This document shows positions 22,493-34,157 of a stretch of 64,000 bases of DNA, in pieces. This DNA is from Diphasiastrum complanatum. Lineage: Eukaryota; Streptophyta; Lycopodiopsida; Lycopodiales; Lycopodiaceae. Position 1 is the stretch's first letter. The number at the start of each line of letters is the position of its first letter. The translations under genes were made by a program, and so were the position numbers. The notes beneath the pieces were generated by a model. The model did no database searches and was not told the origin of the DNA. It saw only the letters and a program-made list of their open reading frames with translations. The stretch spans positions 44,617,815 to 44,681,814 of the forward strand of contig CM055111.1 of assembly GCA_029204225.1 (NCBI GenBank). Reading direction: 5' to 3'.

Positions 22493-23018
22493 GACTTGTA
22501 TTTAAAAACACTTATTTATAAAAAGTTCTTGTTTATTCAAAAGATTACTGTATTTTCTGTACAAAATATTCATTTTTTTTTTTGCTAAGTGATTTTGTTG
22601 TTAAATAATATTTGTTATAATTAGCATATTTTTTTGGATACTATATTTGTTTAGTTTACTTGATTGTTAACATACAAATATCAAATTTTAAACAGAATGT
22701 TCCTATTGTCAAATTCATGTCAAAGTATTTTTTGTTTTTTTTTTCAGTTAAAAAATAATTTTGAAAATGTTCTTATCACTTGCTTAATTTAACAACTATT
22801 TTTCATGATAACAAATTGCACATTAATGATATTTTTATTTTTTGAGCCATTTCAGTGTAAAGTTTTAAAAATATTTTGCAATACCTTCTTCCAATTTTAA
22901 ATTTGCTAAATATACAATTTTTCATATTAATGAAATCATTTACAAATTTAGGGTTCAAAAACTACTTGAATTTCAAAAAATTATAAATCACACAAAAAAT
23001 TGGGTCTTGTGCCATTTC
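22493..23018. other. AT-rich spacer
   Basis: Very A/T-rich with T-runs (for example 22572-22582 and 22735-22744). No gene was seen. Confidence 0.6.
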
Positions 23019-24295
23019 TCATTTCATAAGATTTCGTGTTCTAAAACTAAGGGAGGTTTCAAGCTTATAGAATACAGCTGACCAAAAGCGACTTGTAAAT
23101 TTAGGATGTCTATCACTAACTATATCACTTGGCAGTCCATAGAGTCTAAATAATCTTTCCACAAAGATCTGGGCTAAATCTGAAGCCTTAGTAGTTGACT
23201 TGACTGGTATACAAGTAGCTAATTTTGTCAACCTGTCCACCACAACCCAAATAGAATCATTTTGGCGTTGGGTCCTTGGAAGTCCAACCACAAAATCCAT
23301 AGATATACTTTCCCATCGCTTTTGAGGGATATCTAGGAGATGTAACAACCCTCCAGTCTTTAAGCATTCAGCTTTGGCTAACTGACAAGGTCTACATTTA
23401 ACCACATAAGACTCGACAAATGGCTTGAGTTTTGGCCAATAAAACTCTCTTCTGACCAAGTCCAAAGTCTTGTGTACACCTGGATGACCTGCACAAGGAA
23501 CATCATGACACTCATAAAGAATCCGCTTCTTTAACTCATCATCCGTTGGTACACAAATTTTCTCATTTTGAAATAGTAAACCACCTCGGATAGAGAACTG
23601 TTCCGCTATCTTCTTATCTTTCTTAGGAACCTGAGACCCCTGTGAGTAAATCTCAATTATACTCTCATTTTTTCCTGTCTCCACCATCTTCCAAATGGGA
23701 CCAAAATGAGAATCCGATTCATACCTGCCTCTCAATGAAAGATATAGATCAGTGGAAATTTGGGTGAATGAAAGTTCCTATAGTTCACCAATCCGACTAA
23801 GCGCATCCGCAACTTGGTTAGAGCTACCCTTGATATATCGGATCTCATGATCAAATTCTTGCATAAGCTCAGCCTAGTGAGCTTTATGACCTGTCAGATC
23901 GTTCTGATTAGAAAAGTACTTTCGAGTCTAGTGATCTTTATACACTATAAACTGACTACCATAAAGGTAATGCATCCAAGCTTTAAGTGCATGCATCACA
24001 ACAAATTACTCCTTCTCCTGAGTTGTGTAACGCAACTGAGGCCCCATGAGTTGCTTGCTTTCAAATGCTATCGGCTTATCATCCGATAGAAGAACTGATC
24101 CTATCACCGAATCACTTGCATTAGTTCGCACGACGTAAGGTTTATCAGGATTCGCAATCTGTAAAATAGGAGCTGAAGCAACCATTTGCTTGAGTTTCTC
24201 AAAACATTGGTTCAATTCATCATTCCACTCAATAGGCTCACTAGGTTGACCTACCTCAAGAAGGAGTGCATTTCATCCTAGATGCTTCACCATAT
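23019..24295 (-). pseudogene. Ty3/gypsy RNase H-integrase fragment
   Basis: Reading leftward, the RNase H segment comes first (APILQIANPDKPYVVRTNAS, FESKQLMGPQLRYTTQEKE). After several stops there is a VADALSR-type end near 23790. The integrase zinc finger follows (HDVPCAGHPGVHKTLDLVRREF, then CRPCQ) at about 23360-23530. The catalytic core has SMDFVVGLPRT and IVSDRHPKF, giving the first two catalytic Asp residues. The frame ends shortly after, before the catalytic Glu, so the core is truncated. RNase H has stops (for example at 24003). A similar but distinct integrase is at 29225-30095. Confidence 0.88.
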
Positions 24296-24614
24296 TGTAG
24301 AATCTAACTACAAGTTAGATAAAGTGCCATTAGAGACTTATAACTGGTTCAAGATAGTCTTTGGAGAATTGAAGAGAGCCATTAAGAGAAATTCCAAGCA
24401 GCAGTTTGTTGTTGGCCCTCTTATCTCCACCATTGCTACCTCGTACCTTGACAACAAAATCTATGGGTTTCATGTTGTCGCCGTGCTTTCTATTTATGAA
24501 GAAGCACCAGCTAAATCCTCCCAGCAAGCTTCGAGTTCACATAGTCGCCGACACGTACGCAACAAAGTCGTAATTTTTGACTCGCCTCCCGCGTCACGTC
24601 CCCGTACTAGGTAA
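24282..24614 (+). CDS. Unrecognised 110-codon reading frame
   Basis: An open frame with YNWFKIVFGELKRAIKRNSK and a Ser/Arg-rich end. No family is recognised. It precedes coiled-coil coding sequence at 24957 and may be the front part of the same decayed protein, but the frames are not continuous. Confidence 0.2.
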   Translation: MLHHIVESNYKLDKVPLETYNWFKIVFGELKRAIKRNSKQQFVVGPLISTIATSYLDNKIYGFHVVAVLSIYEEAPAKSSQQASSSHSRRHVRNKVVIFDSPPASRPRTR

Positions 24615-24956
24615 TCAACACCAACTGTGCTACCCCCCTCCCGCTGCCACATGCTTTGCACTACCCGTTCTCCCATCCATTGATGCTTCCCTAGTCTCCG
24701 CTTCCTCACAAGGATAGTTTGTGACCATTGGAGAAACAATTCCAATCACAGCTGCCCAGGCCGTCTCATCCCACAAACGCAAGCTATCTCATCAAATACA
24801 CAGACCTTCATGGATATGTTCGCTGATTCCGATTCTTTGGAGAAAAATGGACTTTTTGTGATGCCTTAGAGCCCATGACCCTTTGAACCCCAATCCCCTG
24901 GAAAAGGATTCGAACAATTCCATGATACCACTACAATTTTTTATTCATCCTTTCAG

Positions 24957-25695
24957 ATGGATCAACAAGATCAAGTAGACCAGGCACCAGATACTATTCG
25001 GGTCATTCATGCAGTTAAATCATCGAAGCACTTCGATGTCACGATGTTTAACAAATATGAAGAAGCAGACCTCTTTGAAAAAGAACTAGAGCCACAAGCA
25101 AGATCTCAATGCCAAACAAGCACCACACCGGCAGTTACTGTTCCTGCTACTACTGCTGTCACAATCGCAACACCCGTGGTTTCCAGTGACGCTCTTGATT
25201 TAGTCACTAACCTTGCGCGAGTGATCTAGACCATGGTGTAGGTCGTCAAACAACATGAAGCAAAGTCCGAAGCTGAGATGAAGAAAGCCCAACAATCAGC
25301 TGAGCAATTGGAAGGCTATGTGGTGACTCTTCAAAATACACTCACGACCGCACAGGATCAAGTGGACAAGGCTGTCCAAGATGCCAAACAACAAGTGTTG
25401 ATGTTATAGGGATGATTGGACATGGCTGTGCTTGATCGAGAGCATCTTCAAGGTGAATTGGACGCAACAGTCCTCGAAAGAGACACGTACCTGCAAACTC
25501 AAGTACCTGATCGTCGTGTCTCACCCACATAGATTAGGTTGTTCAAGAAGGTTGAAACCTATCAAATTTCATTGGCACAATTCCAAGAGTGCTTCGATAA
25601 GTTCAAACGTACGGCATCGACAGAGCTGGCCAAGGCAAAGGACATTATCAAAGATTATGAAAAGGCGACTGCTCAAGTTTTAGAGTTGAATCCCT
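24957..25695 (+). pseudogene. Decayed coiled-coil protein, possibly Gag-like
   Basis: Starting at MDQQDQVDQAPDTIRVIHAV, about 245 codons are readable with stops at about 25227, 25239, 25407 and 25530. The middle is strongly heptad-like (EAEMKKAQQSAEQLEGYVVT, AQDQVDKAVQDAKQQVLML, LAKAKDIIKDYEKATAQVLE). Upstream is a Thr/Ala-rich linker. I do not recognise the family; the position before retrotransposon scraps suggests an element-derived protein. Confidence 0.4.
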
Positions 25696-25807
25696 AGATT
25701 CTAGTTTCGGTTATGCCGCAATTCTCAACAGCACATCAAATTGACGAACAAGTGGATACAGACATGGATCAAGGGGGAGATGCTGAAGAAGTTACGAAAC
25801 CACAGGC

Positions 25808-25875
25808 CACAGAAATTTTCAGGTTCCTTGTTCGCTTGTCCATGGAAATCTTCTAAGGCTTTGATCTTTTCATCA
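25808..25875 (-). pseudogene. Short gypsy gag scrap
   Basis: About 68 bp closely match the gag at about 258-325 in the same orientation (coding EKIKALEDFHGQANKEPENF versus EKIKALENFHGEANKEPEKF). It is an isolated fragment of that gypsy family stranded among unrelated scraps. Confidence 0.8.
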
Positions 25876-25920
25876 AATTGCGCTATAGCATGATGAAAAT
25901 GATCAACTTCCTTTATTACC

Positions 25921-26130
25921 CAGAAGATCATCAAGAACTAGCAGACCACCTAATAGGTATATCGATGAGTCTACAGCTTACCTTGTTTAGAAGCCGACGA
26001 CTGTCGACGAAGAGGCGCTCAGGCAGCCCGATTTGAATCTCTAGAAAGAAGTATATATGGATAAAGAGTATTCATCTCTTATCAAGAACCAGACATGGAC
26101 GATTGTCGAATTACTTGCCAACAAGCAAGA
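25921..26130 (+). pseudogene. Copia integrase-RT junction scrap
   Basis: Codons read RRSSRTSRPPNRYIDE, then after two stops EYSSLIKNQTWTIVEL and ANKQ. This is the conserved copia segment joining integrase to the start of RT. It is cut off immediately by the following gypsy-type protease sequence. Confidence 0.75.
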
Positions 26131-27153
26131 TGGATATTACATTGGGAGAATTTCTTAAGCTGGTGCTGAGAGCAAAAGAAGTATTAGCGGAAAAGTTAAT
26201 TCAAATTGAACCAGCAATCCATCATGAGCCACTCTTTTGTGCCGCATTTGAAGAATCAAGTGAAGTGCTCAATGTAGGAGCAACATGGGAATGTGATCAA
26301 CGAAACATCACCCTGTCGATACAACATAGACAATTTGGTAAAAAAGCATCCGTGATAGATGGAGGTTCAGGAGTTAACCTGATTTCAACAAAGCTATGTG
26401 CAAGGTGGGGCCTTACCAAGATAAAACCTGCAACTTTTGTCATTAAGCTAGTTGATCAAACAATAGTCCCCGTCCTAAGGGGATGGTAGAAGATATACTT
26501 GTCAAAATTGGCTCAGAGTTTAGTTTATTATTACTTTTGTATTAATGGACTTACCAAACGCACCGAATATTTACCGTGTCTTATTGGGCCATCCATGGTT
26601 ACGAGTTGCACAAGTAATTCATAACTGGGGCACCGGAAAAATTACTTTTGAGAATTGTGAGCGTGCAGTCAAAGTTGATCCAATCACTTGGAATATCAAG
26701 CCAGTAGTCCAAAAAGAGGATAATGATTCATCAACAACGGATCATACCTGTGATCGAAAAGTGAAGACTCTCGGAGTTCACCATGACTCTCAAACTGATA
26801 CTATCAATTGGAACCAAGCTCTTGCAACAATGGATTGTACAGCAAGCTATATGTGTCAACGAAATAATCAAACCGAATTGAGTGAGATTCGTTTACCAGA
26901 TCGAACTTTGGATACACAGATTACTTTTTTATTGAACATGATGAACATAGCTTGGATATCAACAGATCCAATTCTAGATTCGATTGAAGTTGATCTAATT
27001 CATGTGATTCATGCCTTGACTTACAATGAAGATGTAGAGCTTACAGATGAGCCGCAATTCCCAATCACATGGATTCTACGAGATTTGGAGTTGGAGATAT
27101 TCTGGATGAAAGTTTGCGTAAAACGTGAAAATAAAAGTTCTTCACATGGATAA
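26131..27153 (+). pseudogene. Ty3/gypsy-type aspartic protease remnant
   Basis: The first frame (to 26489) contains KKASVIDGGSGVNLISTKLC, matching the plant retroelement protease active-site block (xxVDGGSxVNxxS). After a frameshift near 26490-26545 the second frame gives PNIYRVLLGHPWLRVAQVIH and NWGTGKITF, the LLGRPWLRxxxxxxxWGxGxI block that ends this protease. The remaining 150 codons (to 27153) are open but unlike an RT. Neither gag nor RT of the same element adjoins it. Confidence 0.7.
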
Positions 27154-27285
27154 CTTCAAGAACTTTATTTCAGTAACATAAGTGCAAAAAAGATCTCCCT
27201 GTGTCATAGCTAGTGGAAAACTGAAGACGTCCCATCGCTGAAGTACTGATTGCTCTTCTAACTGTCCCCTACATATCGATCAAGA

Positions 27286-27383
27286 TCTATAAAAGTTTAA
27301 TTTTTTGACTGGTAGATCATTCTTGTTGCCGCAATCTATAAAAATTTAATTTTCTAACTGGTAGATCATTCTTGTTGTCGCAG
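27286..27383. repeat. About 48-bp tandem duplication
   Basis: ATCTATAAAARTTTAATTTT followed by TGACTGGTAGATCATTCTTG occurs twice in a row with few differences. It lies near the end of the unrecognised element's copy 2; copy 1 has the unit once. Confidence 0.85.
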
Positions 27384-28131
27384 CTTTGCCCTTCCTTTCC
27401 TCTGAAATCTGAGAATCATTTTTTCTTTCCTGCTCCCGAACCAGAGATTACTGAGTTTGGATTGTTAAGATTGAACGAGCCAGATCTTTTGTTTGAGCTT
27501 TGGAAATATTTATCATGGAGAGTGGAAAAGCTAGGTCGTTTTAGAAGGCGCTCAATTTATCGGATATTTCAGCATCTCCTAGGGGTGCAAGGAGTTTGGT
27601 AGAGGAGTCTTTGGCAAGTTCAATGGAAGCATCGATCATGTACAGGCGAATAAAGAGAAAAGTCAGGTGTGATTTCACTACATACCTAGCAAGTTTATGA
27701 AGCCACACAAAAAAAGCGTTTATCTGATTTTAAAGGAAAGCACCGGGAAAAAACTTACCAAGATTATTCATTATGAACTAGATGGAATGGTCAAACCAGA
27801 TGATAGAGGAACTATTTTTGTATTTTTCACCACATCTACATTTGAAAAAAGGTCTTTTCCAGTTCCAGATCTTGGCTTGGTGTAAATTCATTTTGTTAAA
27901 GCCGGTTTCAAATTGGCCTCTGGTTCGAGCCTAGGTTTGCTTAGAGGGACATTGAGAAGGTTCAAATTTGTTCATACGAATAATGGTGTCGAAGGCTACA
28001 GGGGTCTCAAGAGAAGGGTTTTTATGCAGGACGGCCAACTTGCATACTTCTATCTCTTTTTCTGTCAGATGAGTCATCATAATCCAAAGGGGTGCGAGGA
28101 AGTTAATAGATGGTAGAATCCAAAGTTTATA

Positions 28132-29211
28132 TTTTACAAGTAGAAGTGAGGAAGTCCTCCAAATCCAAGGTAGAGCTTCCAAATGTCCTCCAAGCAACCT
28201 GCAAGCTTCAAGATGCTCCCCAACTCCAAGCTAGGATGCCTCCACCTGCAAGTAAGGATCTGCAAGTCTCCAAGGATCTCTCCTCCACCTATGTCCCTAC
28301 TCTTTAAACACAAAGATAGATAACAAGCTGGCCTCAAGTATTCACCACCCAACCATAGCTACATCCAAGCTCCAAGCAAGACCTATCTAGCACCCCCTTG
28401 CTAACCATAAACAAATCACAAGCATACCACAACACTCCATAGCATTCTCAAGATCCAAACCCTACTTATGTCCCATACCATAAGCAAGATCCAAACCTCA
28501 AGCATACTACCACAAAAAGCACTCTACACACTAGTAGCAACACTAGAGCATAAGCAAAGCAAAGAAGAGAGATCTCCCCCTCCCAATGGGCTCCCTACTA
28601 CCCTCATATAGATGGCCCATGGACCCCTCCGATGCACTATGGAGTTCCATGCTCATCCAATGAGAGAGAGAGAGAGAAGCCTAGGGGAGTTAAAGAATCT
28701 CCAAGAGCCTCCATAGGCTTATGGAATGTCAAGAGACTCCTTCCATAACCTATGACTCTTTGAATGCCTTTCTTGTGGGAGTTGGGAACTCAATGGACAC
28801 TTTAGAGGGGCGCCCTCCTACTAGGTCCCATTGCCCAAGTTGTGCAAGTATACTTTGGTCCTAGACCAATAAAGTGATATGGTTCAAGGTTGAGGCCCAA
28901 GGTTTAGAAAAATAGTCATCCAATGACTTTCTATCACCTCTCTAGGTTCCATACCTCCATCCAAGGCATACACCTACTTGCCCTTAACCAAGGACACTAG
29001 TACCTTAATCTAAGACACCTACCCTTAATACTAAGGGTACACCTTATCCAAGGGTCACGTGACTCCATACCTCCAACTAATGTATAGTCACTTGCCTGTC
29101 CTTATCCAAGAGCACATACCCTTAATCCTAAGGGTACCTTGCCATTTAGCCCCCAACACTAAATGGACTTTTAGGGGTCTAAAGTACTGCTAGTTACATA
29201 GGTATGTAACA
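28132..29211 (-). repeat. Gypsy 3' LTR (full length, about 1.08 kb)
   Basis: The + strand runs from TTTTACAAGTAG to GGTATGTAACA. It shares both ends with the segment at 30676-30940. On the - strand the LTR starts TGTTACATACC right after a polypurine tract (AGGGGGAAGGAA, 29212-29224). The other terminus appears to have lost its TG to TT in both copies. Confidence 0.75.
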
Positions 29212-29224
29212 TTCCTTCCCCCTA

Positions 29225-30095
29225 AACTTAAATTTTTCCTTGTAGGAAAAAATTTGGAAAATTCTTCTGGAAATCAGCCTCCTTTTCCTAGGTATCCTCC
29301 TCTTCTGATTTGCCCCTCCACCTGACTAAAAATTCCCGAAGCACTCTACTTCGTAGAGTTCTCTGCCATCTATTAACAATCGCCTCAGGTTCAGGTGGTC
29401 CACTCACAGACTCATCACGAAGAAGTTCCACTAGATCTTCCACAGGGACCAGGGTCTCCCCAACACCCAACGAGGGTTTCAACTTACTAACGTGAAAAAC
29501 AGGATGAATTCCAACGTTAGTTGGAAGGTCTAGTTTGTATGCAACCTTGTTTATCACTTGGATAACCTTAAAAGGACCGCAATACCTAGGCACAAACTTT
29601 GCACACTTAATAGTTTTCAAGCCCCTAGAGTGACTATGGACTCTCAAAAACACCCAGTCGTTGACCATGAATACCTTGTGCTTCCGAGATAGATCAGCAT
29701 AGTGCCTTGCCCTGTCCTAGACACTTCTTATGCTATCTTTAGCTAGCTGGAACATTTCTTGCATATTCGGCTACGGCTTGCACCCGTAGGTTTTTCATGC
29801 CAACACTAATTGGTGATCGAGGTTGAAAACCATACATAAGCATGAAAGGGCTGAATCCGGTCACTGAATGTTTTGCACTGTTATATGCAAATTCCACTAG
29901 TGGAAGGTACTGTTCCCAATCAAACTGCCGATGGCCCACATATGCTCGAAGCATATCCTCCATCATCTGATTGGTCCTTTCTGTTTGACCATCTGATTCC
30001 GGATGATCTATAGAACTCAAACTTAAAGTTGTTTCCAACTTTTCAAATATTGCTTGCCAAAAATTCCCAGTGAATTTTGGGCCATGGTCACTGAC
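29225..30095 (-). pseudogene. Gypsy integrase C-half and chromodomain
   Basis: Reading leftward, the integrase core begins abruptly at about 30095 (DIVSDHGPKFTGNFWQA). It carries the catalytic Glu block HPESDGQTERTNQMMEDMLR and EFAYNSAKHSVTGFSPFMLM. A GPY/F-type segment (VPRYCGPFKVIQVINKVAYK, HPVFHVSKLKPSLG) follows. A chromodomain-like end (NRWQRTLRSRVLREFLVRWR, GKSEEEDT) places it among chromoviruses. A frameshift or stop lies between 29739 and 29668, and everything upstream of the core is missing: the sequence jumps to the 5' leader at about 30096. Confidence 0.85.
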
Positions 30096-30662
30096 AATAT
30101 CGCAAGATCAGAATTTCATAATGACAAAAAATAGAACTTCAAAACTTGTTTTATGCACAAAGTTATACTACAATTCCCTTCCTACATTGCCATTTTCACG
30201 AAACTAGGAGATAGAAAGGTGTAACTAATGAAGTTTGAATGAAAACATCACTTTTCAGATCTGATTTTCAGATTTAGAGGTCTGAAAAACAAAACAAAAT
30301 GAAAATCAGAACTTCAAACACTTCATTTATGCAAAAAAAACACTAGTTTTTTGAATCAATCTTTTTGCCAAAAAAAGTTTGTGTATGTAGAGGAAGACTT
30401 TCTCTACCCATCCCACAAATCTTTTTTCAGAACTTTTAAAAACCCAAAGTCCACTTTAAAACTTCTCTAACATGATAACAAATCAGCCCCTAAACAATTC
30501 TATAAGCATCACTACTCTCTTCCAAAGAGAACTAGATTCAGAGGGTACTTCAACTACAAGCTTCCTACAACTAGAAAAGCCTATAATCTTCTCCAAAAAA
30601 AATTTAGTTGGTGATCTTAATAGAACTTGAAGAAGGTTAGAAAGGTTACCATCCTTTGTCTA
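30096..30662 (-). other. Leader of the internally deleted gypsy element
   Basis: A-rich, non-coding sequence between the primer site and the integrase fragment. It takes the place of gag, protease, RT and RNase H, which are deleted. Confidence 0.6.
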
Positions 30663-30674
30663 GCTCTGATACCA
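30663..30674 (-). other. Primer binding site, initiator tRNA-Met
   Basis: The - strand reads TGGTATCAGAGC, an exact match to the usual plant primer site, one base from the LTR edge at 30676. It fixes the element orientation. Confidence 0.85.
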
Positions 30675-30675
30675 C

Positions 30676-30940
30676 TTTTACAAGTAGAAGTGAGGAAGTC
30701 CTCCAAATCCAAGGTAGAGCTTCCAAATGTCCTCCAAGCAACCTGCAAGCTTCAAGATGCTAAGGGTACACCTTATCCAAGGGTCACGTGACTCCATACC
30801 TCCAACTAAGGTATAGTCACTTGCCTGTCCTTATCCAAGGGCACATACCTTTAATCCTAAGGGTACCTTGCCATTTAGCCCCCAACACTAAATGGACTTT
30901 TAGGGGTCTAAAGTACTGCTAGTTACATAGGTATGTAACA
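30676..30940 (-). repeat. Gypsy LTR with 0.8-kb internal deletion
   Basis: It matches 28132-28217 and 29031-29211 of the full LTR, joined at CAAGATGC/TAAGGG with a short shared CT at the junction. About 815 bp are missing. Confidence 0.85.
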
Positions 30941-31171
30941 TTCCTTCCCCCTAAACTTAAATTTTTCCTTGTAGAGAAAAATTTGGAAAATTGTACTGGA
31001 AATCAGCCTCCTTTTCCTAGGTATCCTCCTCTTCTGATTTGCCCCTCCACTTGACTAAAAATTCCCGAAGCACTCTACTTCGTAGAGTTCTCTGCCAGCT
31101 ATTAACAATCGCCTCAGGTTCAGGTGGTCCACTCACAGACTCATCACGAAGAAGTTCCACTAGATCTTCCT
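30941..31171 (-). pseudogene. Second, partial gypsy internal region
   Basis: Immediately beyond the LTR, the same polypurine tract and chromodomain end as at 29212-29440 recur with only a few differences. They stop at CCACTAGATCTTCC, where the unrecognised element resumes. This makes an LTR-internal-LTR-internal array. Confidence 0.85.
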
Positions 31172-31930
31172 TCTTCAAATCTTTCGACGAAATCATTGAG
31201 ACGACTATAAAGATTTTCCACTAGACTCAGAGTATCTTTCTTCTTAACAAACTCAAGATAAATCTTAACTCAGTCAATAGTCTCAAGTAAATCAATAAGA
31301 CAAAGAATCTTATCCTCAGGTCCGGCAGAAGAACAAGTGACCCTATCAGTTTGAATGATAAAATTATGCATTCCAACGATCTTTTTCATACAGCAAATCA
31401 AGTCTGAACAAAATGGTTAGGCGGAGGAAGGGGCTCCCCATAACCCAAAGTAGTAGCATCCTGAAACCATCCTGTAGACTAAATCATGCAAACAGGCCTT
31501 TGTTAGCTTATGAATCGGATAAATGATAAGAGCTTCAATACTATCCCAACCAAGGAATAGTTGGATTTACACCACCAAGATGCATAGAGAGAGATACAAG
31601 ACTACACTTAGTTCCTCTTGACAAAACAAGACTGAAGCTCTTTGAAGCCTTTATTCATAATCCAACAAGGTAAAATACAGTTGAAAAGTAAAATACAATA
31701 CTAGAAAGCACCATAAAGCATAACCACTTTCAAGACGTCCCGCTGATACCTGCCACCATCCCACAAAACAAAACAGCTCAAGAGTGAGGAAGACAAGTGT
31801 CATAACTAAATGACAGTTGTTTACGACAGTTGTTATTCATGTCCAAAAGTTATACTACTTAACAACTTTGAATAGCATTTTAAAACATAGTCCAATCTTC
31901 TCAAACACATGATATTTTAGCTATAGGCCA

Positions 31931-32939
31931 AGCCATTATATCACCGTATTAGGACGAGTGCCATACTGATTAGCTTATGGGCAATTGGTCCATATCAGTT
32001 CGTTTTAGGCATAGAAGAGTATGAAAAGCTTTACCCGTTAGAGTTATATTTAGCCAAAAGACCTGGTGTGGACACGTGTGCTAGTATTAGAGCAAGTCCA
32101 TGTTATACTGACCCAAGTGACCTTATAGAGTAAGGTATGTCATGCACTACTGTCCATAAACCTGAGCATATCCATGCTTTTCAGTTGTATCTCACCAAAG
32201 GTCTAAAGTGACACTTGACGGGGTAGGGTAAAGCAGTACCATGATGTTATATAGGAATCACATAACAACCATGGTATGTGGACACTGTATTGGATACACA
32301 GATTAAGCTATTTAGTAAGTGATTTCCAATGTCTTTACTAAGTATAAGGGCAAATCCGTGTCATTTTAACCCTTTCATAAAGACAACGTATCTTACGCAT
32401 TTCCATGCTATTTAAGATCGTCTCGTTGGAGCCCTTACCGTGAAGTTTACTGACCAGGGTTTTTCTGAAAGTTTTTCAGGGTTTTTTTTAGCCAAAACCT
32501 TAACCGGTATGTGTGTTGTAGCATTCGTATCTAAATTAGTGATGAAAAACTCATACCTGAATGTTTGCAGACGAAGCTTCTTGAGATGCTGCCATAGTTG
32601 TTTTTCCGTGAAAGTACTATCTTTACCCCATGTTGACAACAAATGTGGTTATTTAGCAACGTTTTCAGAGTTGAAAGGTGTGTAAGCGAAAATGTATTTT
32701 TTGTTTTGTAGAATATCAGTAGAAAGCGTACCTTTGTTTCAAATATGATAACGCTTGGTTCGAGTAAGAACCGGAGTGTAGTAAAAAACCTTGTAATGAT
32801 AGATTTCGCTATACTATCACATGCACCAATAGTCATTCAGTTTACTAGAATAAGAGTTGCAAAACATAATGAAACGTTATTGTGAAAGTATCAATATTTT
32901 GTAAGAACAAAGAACTACATTATTTCTATAAAGTAGCCA
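31931..32939. other. No recognisable gene
   Basis: Reading frames of 75-100 codons exist on both strands, but none shows a family motif or codon-level similarity to anything else in the window. Confidence 0.45.
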
Positions 32940-33525
32940 ACAGAGCTTCTTCTATCCATCCCTCGATAGTAGAAGAGAGAGTTTAGAAACCATAAAGCAA
33001 AGGTAGAATAAGTTTGTGAGTTGTCCATCACTGGACTATAAGCTACAAATTCACATAACTGGTATACTCTAATGCAAAGAGTTTCCATATATTTTTCTCA
33101 TAGAAACATCCTTAGAGTCCATCGTTGGATTACTAAGATATTTTTTCATAAGAGATGCTTCAAAAAGTGCGATGGAAGGCCTGCTGTCCATCGCAGGAAT
33201 CCTCACATATGTTACACCAAGATTACTCTTAAAAAAGAGAGAGAGGATAGGTTGTCCATCACTGGACTCCCTACCAAATTCTTACCAAAAAATTCCCACA
33301 AAAGAGAAAAAGAAGGCATGTTGTCCATCGCTGGGACAGATGCACATAAGTGTGTATAATTTAAAGCCACAAATCCGTTGTGGATCGGGCAGCTTCAGCG
33401 CATTATTACAGAGCTATATATGCTATACAAATAGCTACACCATTGGCTTATCAATCACCGTTGCCATTAGAGAGCTGTTTAAAAAGTTTTCAGTAGTAGT
33501 AGGCCTCCATCGTTGCCTTCTGGGC
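32940..33525. repeat. Recurring TGTCCATCRCTGG word, array B (about 70-bp period)
   Basis: Variants of GTCCATC(A/G)(C/T)TGGA occur near 32958, 33027, 33116, 33187, 33257, 33328 and 33507. Most spacings are 69-71 bp, with one of about 89. Between the words the sequence is only weakly alike, so this is an old tandem repeat or a selected word. It resembles array A at 18597-19090. Confidence 0.6.
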
Positions 33526-34087
33526 AGGATGTGCCTCAGTTTAAACATAATAAGCTTATAAAGTGCTCAAAGCTGACCAGCAACTATCATAAACTTGAAA
33601 ACTACTGTAAAAATAGCATCATTCAATGACTAGTTTTCTCATACCATCTAAGAGCATGTAATAGGAGAGCAACCATAGCAAGGAATAGAGAGGAAGAGAG
33701 CATACCAAGTAGATCCTTCTTGCAAGCAACGAATAGGTAGGGCGCACTTTCTGTAGGTGTGAAATCAGAAAATCTCCTCTCAGTGTTGTAAAGAGGAATG
33801 TCGAGAGTTGCAGGTCTATATAGAGTCATATACCAAAGTTTCTCGGAAGGTGTCATGCATTCAAACAAAAGGTGGGAAACTTAAGTTTCCCTACATTATG
33901 GTTGTAGTTTAAAAATCTTTGTAGAGTCCTCTACTACAAAAATTGGTAGTTTTTTTTTAAAAAAAATTGTATAGATTTTCTTCGCTTCCTAAAGAAACCT
34001 TGATTGTAAAAGCTTGGGTAAGTTAGCGTGTGTATTATTCCGTATTTTTGACAGCAAGACAGGGTGAATATGAACAAGGAAGAATCC

Positions 34088-34090
<3 letters not shown>
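33526..34090. other. No recognisable gene
   Basis: An 81-codon leftward frame (33623-33868) has a hydrophobic C-terminal stretch (LFLAMVALLLHALRW) but no recognisable family. I do not call it a gene. Confidence 0.4.

Positions 34091-34152
<62 letters not shown>
34091..34152. repeat. (AG)n microsatellite
   Basis: About 31 uninterrupted AG units. Confidence 0.98.

Positions 34153-34157
<5 letters not shown>

Larger units (their letters stand above)
27245..31930 (-). mobile_element. Unrecognised LTR-type element, copy 2 (split by gypsy DNA)
   Basis: Reading leftward, 31930-31560 matches the LTR-like region of copy 1 and 31545-31172 matches the primer region and first codons (GEPLPPPN, PEDKILC). 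28131-27245 matches the later coding part (YKLWILPSINFLAPL, RMNKFEPSQCPS, SIELAKDSSTKLLAPLGDAE). Roughly 100 codons present in copy 1 are missing at the break, where about 3 kb of gypsy sequence (28132-31171) now sits. The break is therefore an insertion with deletion, not a clean target duplication. Confidence 0.65.

Noticed and set aside
33623-33868. 81-codon leftward frame with a hydrophobic stretch
   Set aside because: No homologue recognised, no promoter context, and similar lengths occur by chance in this window.
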